From the NCBI RefSeq assembly GCF_000422945.1, contig NZ_AUHA01000002.1:310001-374000 (forward strand): a DNA stretch of 64,000 nt. Direction: 5' to 3'. This document shows, piece after piece, positions 18,424 to 27,853 of this stretch. Numbering within the stretch: position 1 is the first letter of the stretch; each line of letters begins with the position of its first letter. The notes below the pieces were generated by a model, which did not search any database, was not told the origin of the DNA, and saw only the letters and a list, made by a program, of their open reading frames with translations. Source of the stretch: Daejeonella oryzae DSM 19973. GTDB taxonomy: Bacteria; Bacteroidota; Bacteroidia; Sphingobacteriales; Sphingobacteriaceae. The position numbers and the translations under genes were made by a program.

Positions 18424-18990
18424 ATGCACGATATAGAACCCTATTACCGCTGGCGTGATGATTATATTGCTGCCGAAGATGAAAAATCTCCTTTTTTTGA
18501 AACGCAGTATAGCGAACTGAGTTTTGATAAGCAGATTTACAATTATTATATCCATCCGCAATGGGATTTTTTCGGATCTCAAACGCTTTACATGAAGGTG
18601 ATTTTTGCAGATTACGGTCTCGGGTTTGCAATCATAGAATTTATCGGTGAGTGGAATGATGCTCTTTATAATGATATCATGCTTTTAAAGCGGGAGATTC
18701 TGGAGCTGATGATGGATGAAGGAATTAATAAATTTATATTACTTGGTGAGAATGTTTTAAACTTTCATTCTTCTGATGATTGCTATTACGAAGAGTGGTT
18801 TCAGGATGTTGAAGATGGCTGGATTGCAGGAATAAATTTCAGGGAACATGTCATCAGCGAATTCAAAAGAAATAATATCGACTATTATATCAACTTTGGA
18901 GGTGCTCTGGATCAGATTAACTGGCGGCATCTCAAACCGCTACAGTTCTATAAAATAGTGGAGGAACAGCTTACCAAAAGACTCACCTGA
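18424..18990 (+). CDS. Conserved-type cytosolic protein of unknown function (188 aa)
   Basis: A soluble, aromatic- and acid-rich protein (many Tyr, Trp, Asp and Glu) without signal peptide or membrane segment, and with no motif I recognise. ATG 18424 (MHDIEPYYRW) is preferred over a TTG two codons earlier. It follows murQ by 30 bases, and the next gene is a Bax-inhibitor protein 50 bases downstream on the same strand. Confidence 0.7.
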   Translation: MHDIEPYYRWRDDYIAAEDEKSPFFETQYSELSFDKQIYNYYIHPQWDFFGSQTLYMKVIFADYGLGFAIIEFIGEWNDALYNDIMLLKREILELMMDEGINKFILLGENVLNFHSSDDCYYEEWFQDVEDGWIAGINFREHVISEFKRNNIDYYINFGGALDQINWRHLKPLQFYKIVEEQLTKRLT

Positions 18991-19040
18991 CAATTATTGC
19001 TGCATCGGAATCAATTACTTACTTTAGAAAAAAATATACA

Positions 19041-19778
19041 ATGAAAGAACAGGAAACTATTTATCAGTTAGACGAGAACGGCTTAGCAATTAAAGAAACC
19101 GGCATTACCTCCAAAAACTTTTTAGCCAATGTATTTTTATGGATGTTTGTTGCGCTGGGCATTTCGGCCTCTTTTGCCTTTTACTTTTCCCAGGACCCAT
19201 CACTTCTGAGCATATTAGTCAATACAGAAACCGGAAGAATGACCGGCCTGGGTAAAGCAGCCATGTTCGCTCCGCTGGCTTTTGTTTTATTAATGTCTTT
19301 CGGACTAAACAGATTATCCTTCCCGGTTTTGGCATTACTATTTGTAGCCTATTCTGCAATTACTGGCATCAGCTTAAGCTTTATACTTTTCATTTATAGC
19401 TCCTCTTCTATATTAACCTGCTTTCTTTCTGCTTCAGCCCTTTTCGGGGTAATGGCAATTGCGGGATATACAACAAATCAGGATCTTACCAAATTTGGAT
19501 CAATTTTAATGATGTTCCTTGTTGGGATCATTATTGCCAGCGTGATTAATTTTTTCATGCAAAGCAGTCAGCTTGATTACATTATTAGTTTTGTAGGAGT
19601 AGCCATATTTGTGGGATTAACGGCGTATGATGTTCAGAAATTAAAACGCATAGGCGAAGGTTTGGAATATGGAACCGCGGGAGCAAACAAAATGGTTATC
19701 ATGGGAGCTTTAACACTTTATCTGGATTTTCTTAATCTCTTCCTTATGCTGCTTCGATTATTTGGAAGCAGAAAATAA
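19041..19778 (+). CDS. Bax inhibitor-1/YccA family membrane protein
   Basis: 245 residues with about seven transmembrane helices in the BI-1-like pattern. NFLANVFLWMFVALGISA opens the first helix, and the C-terminal segment GLTAYDVQKLKRIGE is the family signature, with the conserved acidic residue used in pH sensing and calcium leak in homologues. A strong terminator follows 35 bases later. The physiological role in bacteria is poorly known. Confidence 0.88.
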   Translation: MKEQETIYQLDENGLAIKETGITSKNFLANVFLWMFVALGISASFAFYFSQDPSLLSILVNTETGRMTGLGKAAMFAPLAFVLLMSFGLNRLSFPVLALLFVAYSAITGISLSFILFIYSSSSILTCFLSASALFGVMAIAGYTTNQDLTKFGSILMMFLVGIIIASVINFFMQSSQLDYIISFVGVAIFVGLTAYDVQKLKRIGEGLEYGTAGANKMVIMGALTLYLDFLNLFLMLLRLFGSRK

Positions 19779-19813
19779 ATTACAATATTAAATTTGCCCA
19801 AACAGGTAATTTG

Positions 19814-19854
19814 AGGGCTCTATTCGGAAGATTATTTCGAATAGAGCCCTTTTT
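19814..19854 (+). terminator. Strong rho-independent terminator
   Basis: Perfect 13-bp stem AGGGCTCTATTCG / CGAATAGAGCCCT with an 11-base loop, followed by TTTT. It ends the Bax-inhibitor transcript just before the metH leader. Confidence 0.9.
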
Positions 19855-19856
19855 CA

Positions 19857-19888
19857 TTTGTATTTTAAAAAAATTCCATACATTTTTG
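19857..19888 (+). promoter_or_regulatory. Candidate promoter for the metH leader
   Basis: TTTG (19857-19860) is followed after 18 bases by TACATTTTTG (19879-19888), close to the TAnnTTTG box. It would start transcription a few bases before the SAM riboswitch. Confidence 0.4.
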
Positions 19889-19893
19889 CACTG

Positions 19894-19995
19894 CTTATTA
19901 AGAAAGACGGAGGGATTAGACCCTGCGAAGTCTTAGCAACCTGTGCTTACAAGGTGCTACATTCTATTCCGGATATTTTACCGGGAACAGATAAG
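19894..19995 (+). promoter_or_regulatory. SAM-I (S-box) riboswitch upstream of metH
   Basis: The S-box core is readable: closing helix P1 CTTAT (19894-19898) with ATAAG (19991-19995), the P2 region GGAGGGATTAGACCCT, then GAAGTCTTAGCAACCTG, ACAAGGTGCTACATTC and a final helix TCCGGATATTTTACCGG. The order and conserved bases match the SAM-I class, which senses S-adenosylmethionine. It precedes the methionine synthase operon, as expected for feedback control of methionine synthesis. Confidence 0.88.
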
Positions 19996-20134
19996 TGAAA
20001 GTCATCAGATTACCGACTTTTCGAAGATAAGCTTGTTTTAAGATTTGAGATATTAAAACTGGGAATTTAGATTGCTTAATCTAAAACTTCTCCAGCTACT
20101 TATCTCCTTTCTAAACTGAGATTAAGTTGATGAA

Positions 20135-20171
20135 ATGAAATTGCGGTTTTCTGGAACCGCTTGGATTTCAT
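20135..20171 (+). promoter_or_regulatory. Hairpin between the riboswitch and the metH start
   Basis: Long imperfect stem: ATGAAAT / ATTTCAT outside and GCGGTT / AACCGC inside, with loop TTCTGG. It ends 25 bases before the metH ATG and lacks a clear T-run, so it may be part of a translation- or stability-controlling expression platform rather than an intrinsic terminator. Confidence 0.45.
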
Positions 20172-20196
20172 ATCTAAAATCTCATATCAAATAAAT

Positions 20197-23100
20197 ATGA
20201 ATATCAGAGAAGAATTAAAAAAGCGAATTTTAGTAATTGATGGGGCAATGGGCACCATGATTCAGCGCTATAAATTAAAAGAAAACGATTTTCGCGGAGA
20301 ACGTTTTAAGAATCATCCATGCGATGTTCAGGGAAATAATGATCTCCTTAATCTCACCAGACCCGATATTATCAAGGCCATCCATGCAGAATATTTGGTA
20401 GCCGGAGCAGATATCATAGAAACGAATACATTCAGTACACAGCGTATTTCTCTGGCAGACTACCAGATGGAATCACTGGCTTATGAACTTAGTTTTGAAG
20501 GTGCACGTTTAGCCAGGGAGGTAGCGGATGAGTTTACAAAAAACAATCCGTCAAGGCCGCGTTTTGTAGCCGGTGCCATCGGTCCTACAAACCGTACCGC
20601 CAGTTTATCTCCCGATGTTAATGATCCCGGATATCGTGCCGTTACTTTTGACGATTTAGTTGAAGCCTATTACGAGCAAGTCCGCGGACTTGTTGATGGT
20701 GGTTCAGACGTATTAATTATCGAAACTATTTTTGATACACTGAATGCAAAAGCCGCGATATTTGCAATCAAAAAATATGAAGAGGAATTAAAGAAATCCA
20801 ATTCTTCTGCCTTGGGAGAAAAGTTTAACGGAAGGCTTGAAATCATGGTTTCGGGCACCATTACAGATGCCAGCGGCCGTACTCTTTCCGGACAAACTGT
20901 TGAAGCTTTTCTGAATTCGGTAAGTCATGCCAACCTGCTGAGCATTGGGTTAAACTGTGCTTTGGGCGCAAAAGAAATGCGTCCGCACATTGAGGAACTT
21001 TCAGATAAAGCTTCCTGCTATATTTCCGCTTATCCAAATGCAGGTTTACCTAACGAGTTTGGAGCGTATGATGAGGTTCCTCATGAAACTGCTCATCTGG
21101 TTGAAGACTTTATGCAGAGCGGCTTCGTAAATATAGTGGGCGGATGCTGCGGAACTACCCCTGAACATATCAAATTCATCGCCGAAAAGGCAGTTAAATA
21201 TCCTCCGCGAACTCCTGCGGTTATAAAACCTTTTCTTCGCTTAAGCGGATTAGAACCAGTAACCCTTACACCCGAAACCAATTTTGTTAATATCGGGGAA
21301 CGAACCAATGTAACGGGCTCTCCTAAATTTTCTAAGCTAATTTTAAGCGGAGATTTTGAAGGAGCACTTTCTGTAGCCCGCCAGCAGGTAGAAGGCGGAG
21401 CCCAGATCATTGATGTAAATATGGACGAAGGCATGCTCGATTCTGAATCGGCAATGGTTGAGTTCCTAAACCTGATCGCTTCAGAACCTGATATTTCCAA
21501 ACTTCCGATCATGGTCGATTCATCCAAATGGAGTGTAATTGAAGGAGGTTTAAAATGCCTTCAGGGAAAGGGCATTGTAAACTCCATCTCGCTGAAAGAA
21601 GGGGAAGAAAAATTTAAAGAATACGCCGTTAAAATCAAACAATACGGAGCTGCAGTAGTAGTAATGGCCTTTGATGAACTGGGACAGGCCGATACACTGG
21701 AACGCCGGAAAGAAATCTGCCGGCGATCTTATGATATTTTGGTTAAGGATCTGAATTTTCCCGCTCAGGATATCATTTTTGACCCCAATATACTGACGGT
21801 TGCCACCGGATTGGAAGAACATGCTAATTATGCGGTCGATTTTATTGATGCAACCCGTTGGATTAAAGAAAATCTGCCGCTTGCTAAAGTAAGCGGCGGC
21901 GTAAGCAATATTTCATTCTCCTTCCGGGGAAACAACACGGTCAGGGAAGCCATGCATTCAGCATTTTTGTATCATGCCATTCATGCTGGCCTCGACATGG
22001 GAATTGTAAATGCCGGAATGCTCGAAGTGTATGAAGAAATTCCGAAAGACCTGCTGGAACTTGTTGAAGATGTTTTATTAAACCGCCGTGCCGATGCTAC
22101 CGAGCGCCTGGTAGATTTTGCTGAAACAATTAAAACCAAAGGAAAAGTTTTGGTTAAAGATGAGGAATGGCGCAAGGGAAATGTAGAAGAGCGTTTATCT
22201 CATTCACTTGTCAAAGGAATTATTGATTACCTGGATGATGATGTGGAAGAAGCCCGGCAGAAATATCCCAAACCTTTGGAAGTAATCGAAGGTCCGCTGA
22301 TGGATGGAATGGGAATAGTTGGCGATCTGTTCGGTCAGGGAAAAATGTTTTTGCCCCAGGTGGTTAAATCTGCAAGGGTTATGAAAAAAGCAGTAGCCTA
22401 TCTGCTTCCATTTATCGAGGAAGAAAAATTAAACAATGCAGACAGCAACCAGCGTAAAAATGCAGGCAAAATACTTTTGGCAACTGTAAAAGGCGATGTT
22501 CACGATATTGGTAAAAACATCGTGGGTGTAGTTCTTGCCTGTAATAATTTCGAGGTTATCGACCTGGGGGTTATGGTTCCGGCTCAGCGAATAATCGAAG
22601 AAGCTAAAAATCACAATGTGGATATTATTGGCTTAAGCGGGCTGATCACTCCTTCTCTGGATGAAATGGTTCATTTTGCAAAAGAGATGGAGCGGCAGGA
22701 GTTCACAATTCCCTTGATTATTGGCGGAGCCACCACTTCCCGCATTCATGCAGCTGTAAAAATTGCACCCAATTATTCCGGGCCAACCGTACATATTCTG
22801 GATGCTTCCAGAAGTGTGACCGTTTGCAGCACGCTGATGAGCGATGAAAATCGTAAGCAATATATCGATAACACACGTAGCGAATATGACAAAGCCCGCG
22901 AAGATCATTTAAACAAGCGTTCTGACAAGCGGTTTAAAAGCATCGGCGAAGCCCGGACCAACAGGTTCAGAATTAATCTGGATTTACATACACCTCCAAA
23001 ACCTGCTTTTTTAGGAACACGATCGTTTACTGATTACCCTCTTGAAGAATTGGTGCCATATATAGACTGGACGCCATTTTTCCACACATGGGAGTTACGG

Positions 23101-23904
23101 GGAAGTTATCCGAAAATTTTCAGCGACAGCTTTGTAGGCGATGAAGCAAAAAAGCTTTTTGATGATGCCCAATTACTTTTAAAAAAGATTGTTGATGAGA
23201 AATTATTAAGGGCAAACGGTGTTATTGGTTTCTGGCCGGCAAACTCTGTTGGTGATGATATTGTTTTAGACTCTAATCTTTCGGGTAAACCGGGAGCGGT
23301 TATCCATACACTTCGCCAGCAGTCAGAAAAAGTTGCCGGTGAACCTTATTACGCACTAGCGGATTTTGTAGCCTCTAAAGAAAGTGGAATACAGGACTAC
23401 TTTGGCGGATTTGCGGTTACAACCGGATTAGGCTGCGACGAGCTGGTTACCGAATTTGAGAAAGATCATGATGATTACAACAGCATTATGACAAAAGCTC
23501 TTGCAGATCGTCTGGCAGAAGCTTTCGCAGAGCGGATGCACGAGCTGGTGCGTAAAGAATTCTGGGCTTATGCTCCTGAAGAAAGCCTCACTAATGAAGA
23601 ACTGATCAAAGAAAAATATGCCGGCATCCGCCCTGCACCGGGTTATCCTGCCTGCCCCGATCATACCGAAAAACGCACCCTGTTTGATTTGCTGGATGCA
23701 GAAAAAACAACAGGAATTCATCTGACAGATAATTTTGCCATGCACCCGGCCTCGGCTGTCAGCGGCTTTTATTTTGCTCATCCGGAATCACGCTATTTCG
23801 GGCTGGGAAAGATCGGTAAAGACCAGGTTGAAGATTACGCAATCCGCAAAAACATGTCTATTGACGAAGCCGAAAAATGGCTGAGTCCTAATTTAGGTTA
23901 TTAA
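20197..23904 (+). CDS. metH: Cobalamin-dependent methionine synthase MetH
   Basis: Methylates homocysteine using 5-methyl-THF through methylcobalamin. All four modules are present: the homocysteine domain ([10 protein letters not shown] near the start, zinc site [10 protein letters not shown] at about 313-322), the folate domain ([14 protein letters not shown], about 364), the cobalamin domain ([11 protein letters not shown], about 767, supplying the B12-ligating His) and the AdoMet activation domain (about 930-1235, [12 protein letters not shown]). ATG 20197 is preferred over an upstream TTG at 20161 because the latter lies in the leader hairpin. Controlled by the SAM riboswitch; metF follows 5 bases later. 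Confidence 0.97.
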   Translation: MNIREELKKRILVIDGAMGTMIQRYKLKENDFRGERFKNHPCDVQGNNDLLNLTRPDIIKAIHAEYLVAGADIIETNTFSTQRISLADYQMESLAYELSFEGARLAREVADEFTKNNPSRPRFVAGAIGPTNRTASLSPDVNDPGYRAVTFDDLVEAYYEQVRGLVDGGSDVLIIETIFDTLNAKAAIFAIKKYEEELKKSNSSALGEKFNGRLEIMVSGTITDASGRTLSGQTVEAFLNSVSHANLLSIGLNCALGAKEMRPHIEELSDKASCYISAYPNAGLPNEFGAYDEVPHETAHLVEDFMQSGFVNIVGGCCGTTPEHIKFIAEKAVKYPPRTPAVIKPFLRLSGLEPVTLTPETNFVNIGERTNVTGSPKFSKLILSGDFEGALSVARQQVEGGAQIIDVNMDEGMLDSESAMVEFLNLIASEPDISKLPIMVDSSKWSVIEGGLKCLQGKGIVNSISLKEGEEKFKEYAVKIKQYGAAVVVMAFDELGQADTLERRKEICRRSYDILVKDLNFPAQDIIFDPNILTVATGLEEHANYAVDFIDATRWIKENLPLAKVSGGVSNISFSFRGNNTVREAMHSAFLYHAIHAGLDMGIVNAGMLEVYEEIPKDLLELVEDVLLNRRADATERLVDFAETIKTKGKVLVKDEEWRKGNVEERLSHSLVKGIIDYLDDDVEEARQKYPKPLEVIEGPLMDGMGIVGDLFGQGKMFLPQVVKSARVMKKAVAYLLPFIEEEKLNNADSNQRKNAGKILLATVKGDVHDIGKNIVGVVLACNNFEVIDLGVMVPAQRIIEEAKNHNVDIIGLSGLITPSLDEMVHFAKEMERQEFTIPLIIGGATTSRIHAAVKIAPNYSGPTVHILDASRSVTVCSTLMSDENRKQYIDNTRSEYDKAREDHLNKRSDKRFKSIGEARTNRFRINLDLHTPPKPAFLGTRSFTDYPLEELVPYIDWTPFFHTWELRGSYPKIFSDSFVGDEAKKLFDDAQLLLKKIVDEKLLRANGVIGFWPANSVGDDIVLDSNLSGKPGAVIHTLRQQSEKVAGEPYYALADFVASKESGIQDYFGGFAVTTGLGCDELVTEFEKDHDDYNSIMTKALADRLAEAFAERMHELVRKEFWAYAPEESLTNEELIKEKYAGIRPAPGYPACPDHTEKRTLFDLLDAEKTTGIHLTDNFAMHPASAVSGFYFAHPESRYFGLGKIGKDQVEDYAIRKNMSIDEAEKWLSPNLGY

Positions 23905-23909
23905 AATAA

Positions 23910-24866
23910 ATGAAAATCACCGACCATATAAAAAACGCTGGAGGTAAAACTCTTTTCTCTTTCGAGCTGCTGCCGCCGGTTAAAGGACAAAGCATCCAGG
24001 GAATTTATGATGCAATAGATCCTTTGATGGAATTTAATCCCCCTTTTATTGATGTGACCTACCATCGGGAAGATTATATTTATAAACAGCATGAAAGCGG
24101 CTTACTTGAAAAAGTATCTTACAGAAAACGCCCCGGAACCGTAGCCATTTGTGCTGCAATCATGAATCGTTATAAAGTAGATGCTGTTCCGCATTTAATT
24201 TGCGGTGGTTTTACAAAAGAGGAAACAGAAAATGCCCTGATTGATTTGCAGTTTCTGGGAATAGACAATGTGCTTGTTTTAAGAGGAGATGCCCGCAAAG
24301 CAGATACTTCATTTATTCCTACTCCGGGTGGTCATGCTTTTGCAACCGATTTGCTTGAACAGGTTTACAATATGAATAACGGAAACTATCTTCACGAAGA
24401 TCATGACACTTCTTTCAGTACTAATTTCTGTATTGGCGTGGCCGGATATCCCGAAAAGCATTTTGAAGCCCCCAATATGAAATCAGATTTTAAATACCTG
24501 AAAAAGAAAGTGGAGATGGGTGCCGAATTTATTGTTACCCAAATGTTCTTCGATAATTCTAAGTATTGCGATTTCGTTAAATTATGCCGCGACAACGGAA
24601 TTCATGTTCCGATTATTCCGGGTTTAAAACCTATAACTTCATCCAAACAATTAATCAGTTTACCTAAAATGTTTCATATCGATATTCCCGAAGAGTTGAG
24701 CGAGGAAATACAGAAATGCAAAACAGAGGCGGATGTAAAAAAAGTTGGAATTGAATGGATGATCAACCAGTGTAAAGAACTGATGAGCTATGGAGCCCCA
24801 GTACTTCATTTTTATACGATGAGTAATCCGGGACCAACAAAAAAAATCGCGGAAGCTATTTTCTGA
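23910..24866 (+). CDS. metF: Methylenetetrahydrofolate reductase MetF
   Basis: Reduces 5,10-methylene-THF to 5-methyl-THF, the methyl donor for MetH directly upstream. Family features are seen: FSFELLPPVKG near the N-terminus with the catalytic Glu, a folate/FAD-binding LRGDARK, and GAEFIVTQMFFDN. 318 residues is typical for the bacterial enzyme. The 5-base gap to metH means it shares the SAM riboswitch. Its stop abuts the convergent HAD gene. Confidence 0.96.
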   Translation: MKITDHIKNAGGKTLFSFELLPPVKGQSIQGIYDAIDPLMEFNPPFIDVTYHREDYIYKQHESGLLEKVSYRKRPGTVAICAAIMNRYKVDAVPHLICGGFTKEETENALIDLQFLGIDNVLVLRGDARKADTSFIPTPGGHAFATDLLEQVYNMNNGNYLHEDHDTSFSTNFCIGVAGYPEKHFEAPNMKSDFKYLKKKVEMGAEFIVTQMFFDNSKYCDFVKLCRDNGIHVPIIPGLKPITSSKQLISLPKMFHIDIPEELSEEIQKCKTEADVKKVGIEWMINQCKELMSYGAPVLHFYTMSNPGPTKKIAEAIF

Positions 24867-25481
24867 TTAAAATCCGTTCAGTAACCCTTTCTGATTAAGA
24901 ATAGTATTCAGTTGTTCCGGTGAAATAAAATGAATACTCTCCCAGCCTATTTGCCGGGCGGCTTCGATATTCCGGAGATTATCATCTATAAACAGAAGTT
25001 CTTCAGGTTTCACCTGGTACCGGTCTGTCAGTATCTGATAAAATTCAGGATATGGTTTTCGATTCATTTCGGTTCCGGAAACCACTATGCCGTCGAACCA
25101 GTGCAAGAACTCAAAACGGTTTAAAGCGAGCGGAAATGTTTCTGCCGACCAGTTTGTTAAAGCATAAATTTTATACTTTTCTGTTGCTTTTAATTGCCTG
25201 AATATTTCTACGGTACCTCTTATTTCTCCGCCCAGCATTTCTTCCCAGCGATCGTAAAAAGCTCTGATGTTTGATTCATGTTCCGGATATTCCTGAACAA
25301 GGGTATCGGTAGCAAATTTTAAAGAACGCCCTGCATCCTGTTCTTCATTCCAGTCTGGAGTACAAATTGTATCGAGAAAATCCTGCATTTCCTTTTCATC
25401 AGCAAACAGTTTCTCGTATAAATAAACAGGATTCCAGTCAATTAAGACGGCTCCCAAATCAAAAACAATTGTATTTATCAT
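24867..25481 (-). CDS. HAD-superfamily hydrolase (subfamily IA)
   Basis: 204 residues with HAD motif I FDLGAVLID (residues 7-15), in which the second Asp of the usual DxD is replaced by Ala-Val, the variant seen in HAD-IA YihX-like proteins. Motif II is ALTNWS, a conserved Lys lies in NRKPYPEFY, and motif IV is FIDDN. It probably dephosphorylates a small sugar phosphate or similar metabolite. It lies 5 bases after thrC and so may be the last gene of the threonine operon. Confidence 0.85.
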   Translation of the reverse strand: MINTIVFDLGAVLIDWNPVYLYEKLFADEKEMQDFLDTICTPDWNEEQDAGRSLKFATDTLVQEYPEHESNIRAFYDRWEEMLGGEIRGTVEIFRQLKATEKYKIYALTNWSAETFPLALNRFEFLHWFDGIVVSGTEMNRKPYPEFYQILTDRYQVKPEELLFIDDNLRNIEAARQIGWESIHFISPEQLNTILNQKGLLNGF

Positions 25482-25486
25482 ATAAA

Positions 25487-26791
25487 TTATTTCAGCATAT
25501 ACTTTTTAAAATCCTCAAAATCATTGTTAATAGCAACCTTTAATTTTGTTCTGCTTTCCAATTCTTTAACCTGTTCAGGTACCCTAATGCTTCGGGAAAT
25601 ATTGTCTGGAAAAACTTCCGGAAATTTGCAGGGATGAGCAGTTGACAAAAAGACATTCGCACTTTTATCTTCAGGGTGATGAATCTGCCATTTCTGTAAA
25701 GCCCGGAAGGCAATTGCGGTATGCGGACAAACCACATATTTGTAATCTTTGTAAACCTGCCGTATGCTTTCAATCGTATCCTCATCCGTAAAGCTGTATG
25801 CGGTAACCAGCTTCTTTAAATCGCTGACATTTTCATCAAATAAATCCATTATGCGAACCCAGTTACTGGGATTACCCACATCCATGGCATTAGAAAATGT
25901 TTGAACAGATGGTTTTGGTTGATATTTTCCATGCGTTAAAAATGCCGGAACCGTATCGTTTACATTTGTAGCCGCTAAAAATTGTTTAACCGGCAAACCC
26001 ATTTTCCAGGCCAGCAAGCCCGCTCCTATATTTCCGAAGTTACCGCTTGGCACAGAAAATACTACATACTTTTTACCCTGTTTAAGCAATTGAGAATATG
26101 CATTGAAGTAGTAAAAGGTTTGCGGAATAAGCCTGGCAATATTGATTGAATTAGCAGATGTCAGCCTGTATTTCTCATTTAATTCCCGATCGGAAAAAGC
26201 TTGTTTAACTAAAGCCTGGCAATCGTCAAATGTTCCCTCTATTTCTACCGCCCTGATATTCTGCCCATGTGTGGTTAATTGTAATTCCTGAATCGGGCTT
26301 ACTTTACCTTTGGGATATAAAATGGTAACCTGAGTATTTGGAACACCTGCAAATCCCAGGGCGACCGCTCCGCCAGTATCGCCCGAAGTGGCAACCAATA
26401 CATTCAATTCCTTTTCCCCCTCTTTAAAAAAATGAGCCATAATCCGGCTCATAAAACGGGCGCCAAAGTCTTTAAATGCTAAAGATGGTCCGTGAAACAA
26501 CTCAAGCACATACAGATTATCCTCCAGATGAATTAACGGAGCCGGGAAATTTATCGCATCACCCGTAATTTTTTTTAAAATTTGTGAAGGAATTTCATCC
26601 TTTAAAAAAGCCGAAGCTATTTCAAACGCAATATCCTGAAAAGAATAATCAGCCAGATTCTTAATAAATTCCGGCTTCAGAAATGGAATTTCAGCAGGCA
26701 TATATAAACCTTTATCCTGAGGAAGACTATTGAAAATAGCTTCTTTAAAAGAAACCCGAAGCGCTTTATTTTGAGTACTGTAAAATTCCAT
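25487..26791 (-). CDS. thrC: Threonine synthase
   Basis: Converts O-phosphohomoserine to threonine with PLP. The PLP lysine is in LAFKDFGARFM; ATSGDTGGAVALGF supplies the phosphate loop, and VPSGNFGNIGAGLLAWKMGLPV the second PLP-binding loop. At 434 residues it is of the class found in Bacteroidota and Proteobacteria. It is the third threonine gene in a leftward thrA-thrB-thrC operon behind an attenuator. Confidence 0.96.
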   Translation of the reverse strand: MEFYSTQNKALRVSFKEAIFNSLPQDKGLYMPAEIPFLKPEFIKNLADYSFQDIAFEIASAFLKDEIPSQILKKITGDAINFPAPLIHLEDNLYVLELFHGPSLAFKDFGARFMSRIMAHFFKEGEKELNVLVATSGDTGGAVALGFAGVPNTQVTILYPKGKVSPIQELQLTTHGQNIRAVEIEGTFDDCQALVKQAFSDRELNEKYRLTSANSINIARLIPQTFYYFNAYSQLLKQGKKYVVFSVPSGNFGNIGAGLLAWKMGLPVKQFLAATNVNDTVPAFLTHGKYQPKPSVQTFSNAMDVGNPSNWVRIMDLFDENVSDLKKLVTAYSFTDEDTIESIRQVYKDYKYVVCPHTAIAFRALQKWQIHHPEDKSANVFLSTAHPCKFPEVFPDNISRSIRVPEQVKELESRTKLKVAINNDFEDFKKYMLK

Positions 26792-26859
26792 TTTGTTGAT
26801 TTATGCGTTGAATGAATTACAAGTTTTTGAAAAACATGTGGCAGGTATTTATTAGTTTT

Positions 26860-27837
26860 TTATAAAACCCTGGGTCCTTCGTTATTAATTGTAGAAATGT
26901 AAGCCAGGCTCCTGATGTTTATACTTTCCAGATGCTTTCGCAATGCAGATGTAACTTTCCTTCCTGTTTCTTCATCTTTAACCAAAGCAAAAACAGAAGG
27001 GCCGGAACCCGAAATCCCAAAACCCACAGCCCCAGCTTTCATAGCCAGTTCACGTAACTTATAAAAATCAGGAATAAGAATCGAGCGGACCGGTTCAACC
27101 AGCACATCTTTCATGCTTCTGCCGATTAAATCAATATCATTAAGAAACAAACCGCTGACCAGGCCGGCAACATTCCCCCATTGTATAACCGCATCCTTGA
27201 GCTGGATTTTAGAACGTATCATTTGCCTTGCATCTTTTGTTGGCACATCCACCTCGGGATAAACTACCGCTGCATATAATCCGGAAGGTGTTGGCAGGGC
27301 GATCAAATCCAGCGGATCATAACTGCGTATGAGCACAAAGCCGCCCATTAATGCCGGTGCCACATTATCGGCATGACCGTAACCGCAGGCAAGTTCTTCG
27401 CCTTTCATGGCAAAAGGAACCAATTCACGGGCTGTGAGCAGATTGCCCATAAGCTGGTTAACAGCAAATAAACCTGCTACGGTACTTGCAGAACTTGAAC
27501 CCAGTCCGCTTCCGATTGGCATTTTTTTGTGTAGCTCGATTTCAAGCCCAATATCAGGACGGTTTAAATGGCGCAGGTAATGCTGAACACTGGCGCTGAC
27601 TGTATTCTTTGCTGCATTTAGCGGAAGTCGACCATCATCGCCGGTAATTTTAAGCAGCCTGATTCCGGGCTGCTCTGTTAATCTCATTCTAACCTCATCG
27701 CCCGGTTCATTCAGGGCAAATCCAAGAACATCAAATCCGCAAACTACATTGGCCACAGTAGCCGGGGCAAAAACAGAAATTTCAGAACTGATATTGGCTT
27801 TTTTCTTGAGAGGATTTATTTCCATATTGATTAGCAT
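26860..27837 (-). CDS. thrB: Homoserine kinase
   Basis: A GHMP-family kinase making O-phosphohomoserine. The N-terminal VFAPATVANVVCGFDVLGFAL, the ATP loop PIGSGLGSSSAS and the C-terminal GFGISGSGPSVFALV are all present. ATG 27837 lies 17 bases after the thrA stop; an in-frame ATG at 27825 is also possible. At about 320 residues it is full length and sits between thrA and thrC. Confidence 0.95.
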   Translation of the reverse strand: MLINMEINPLKKKANISSEISVFAPATVANVVCGFDVLGFALNEPGDEVRMRLTEQPGIRLLKITGDDGRLPLNAAKNTVSASVQHYLRHLNRPDIGLEIELHKKMPIGSGLGSSSASTVAGLFAVNQLMGNLLTARELVPFAMKGEELACGYGHADNVAPALMGGFVLIRSYDPLDLIALPTPSGLYAAVVYPEVDVPTKDARQMIRSKIQLKDAVIQWGNVAGLVSGLFLNDIDLIGRSMKDVLVEPVRSILIPDFYKLRELAMKAGAVGFGISGSGPSVFALVKDEETGRKVTSALRKHLESINIRSLAYISTINNEGPRVL

Positions 27838-27853
27838 GCAATTTCATTTAAAA

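Noticed and set aside
20161-20196. N-terminal extension of MetH from a TTG
   Set aside because: The 12 extra residues come from the leader hairpin and do not belong to the family N-terminus.
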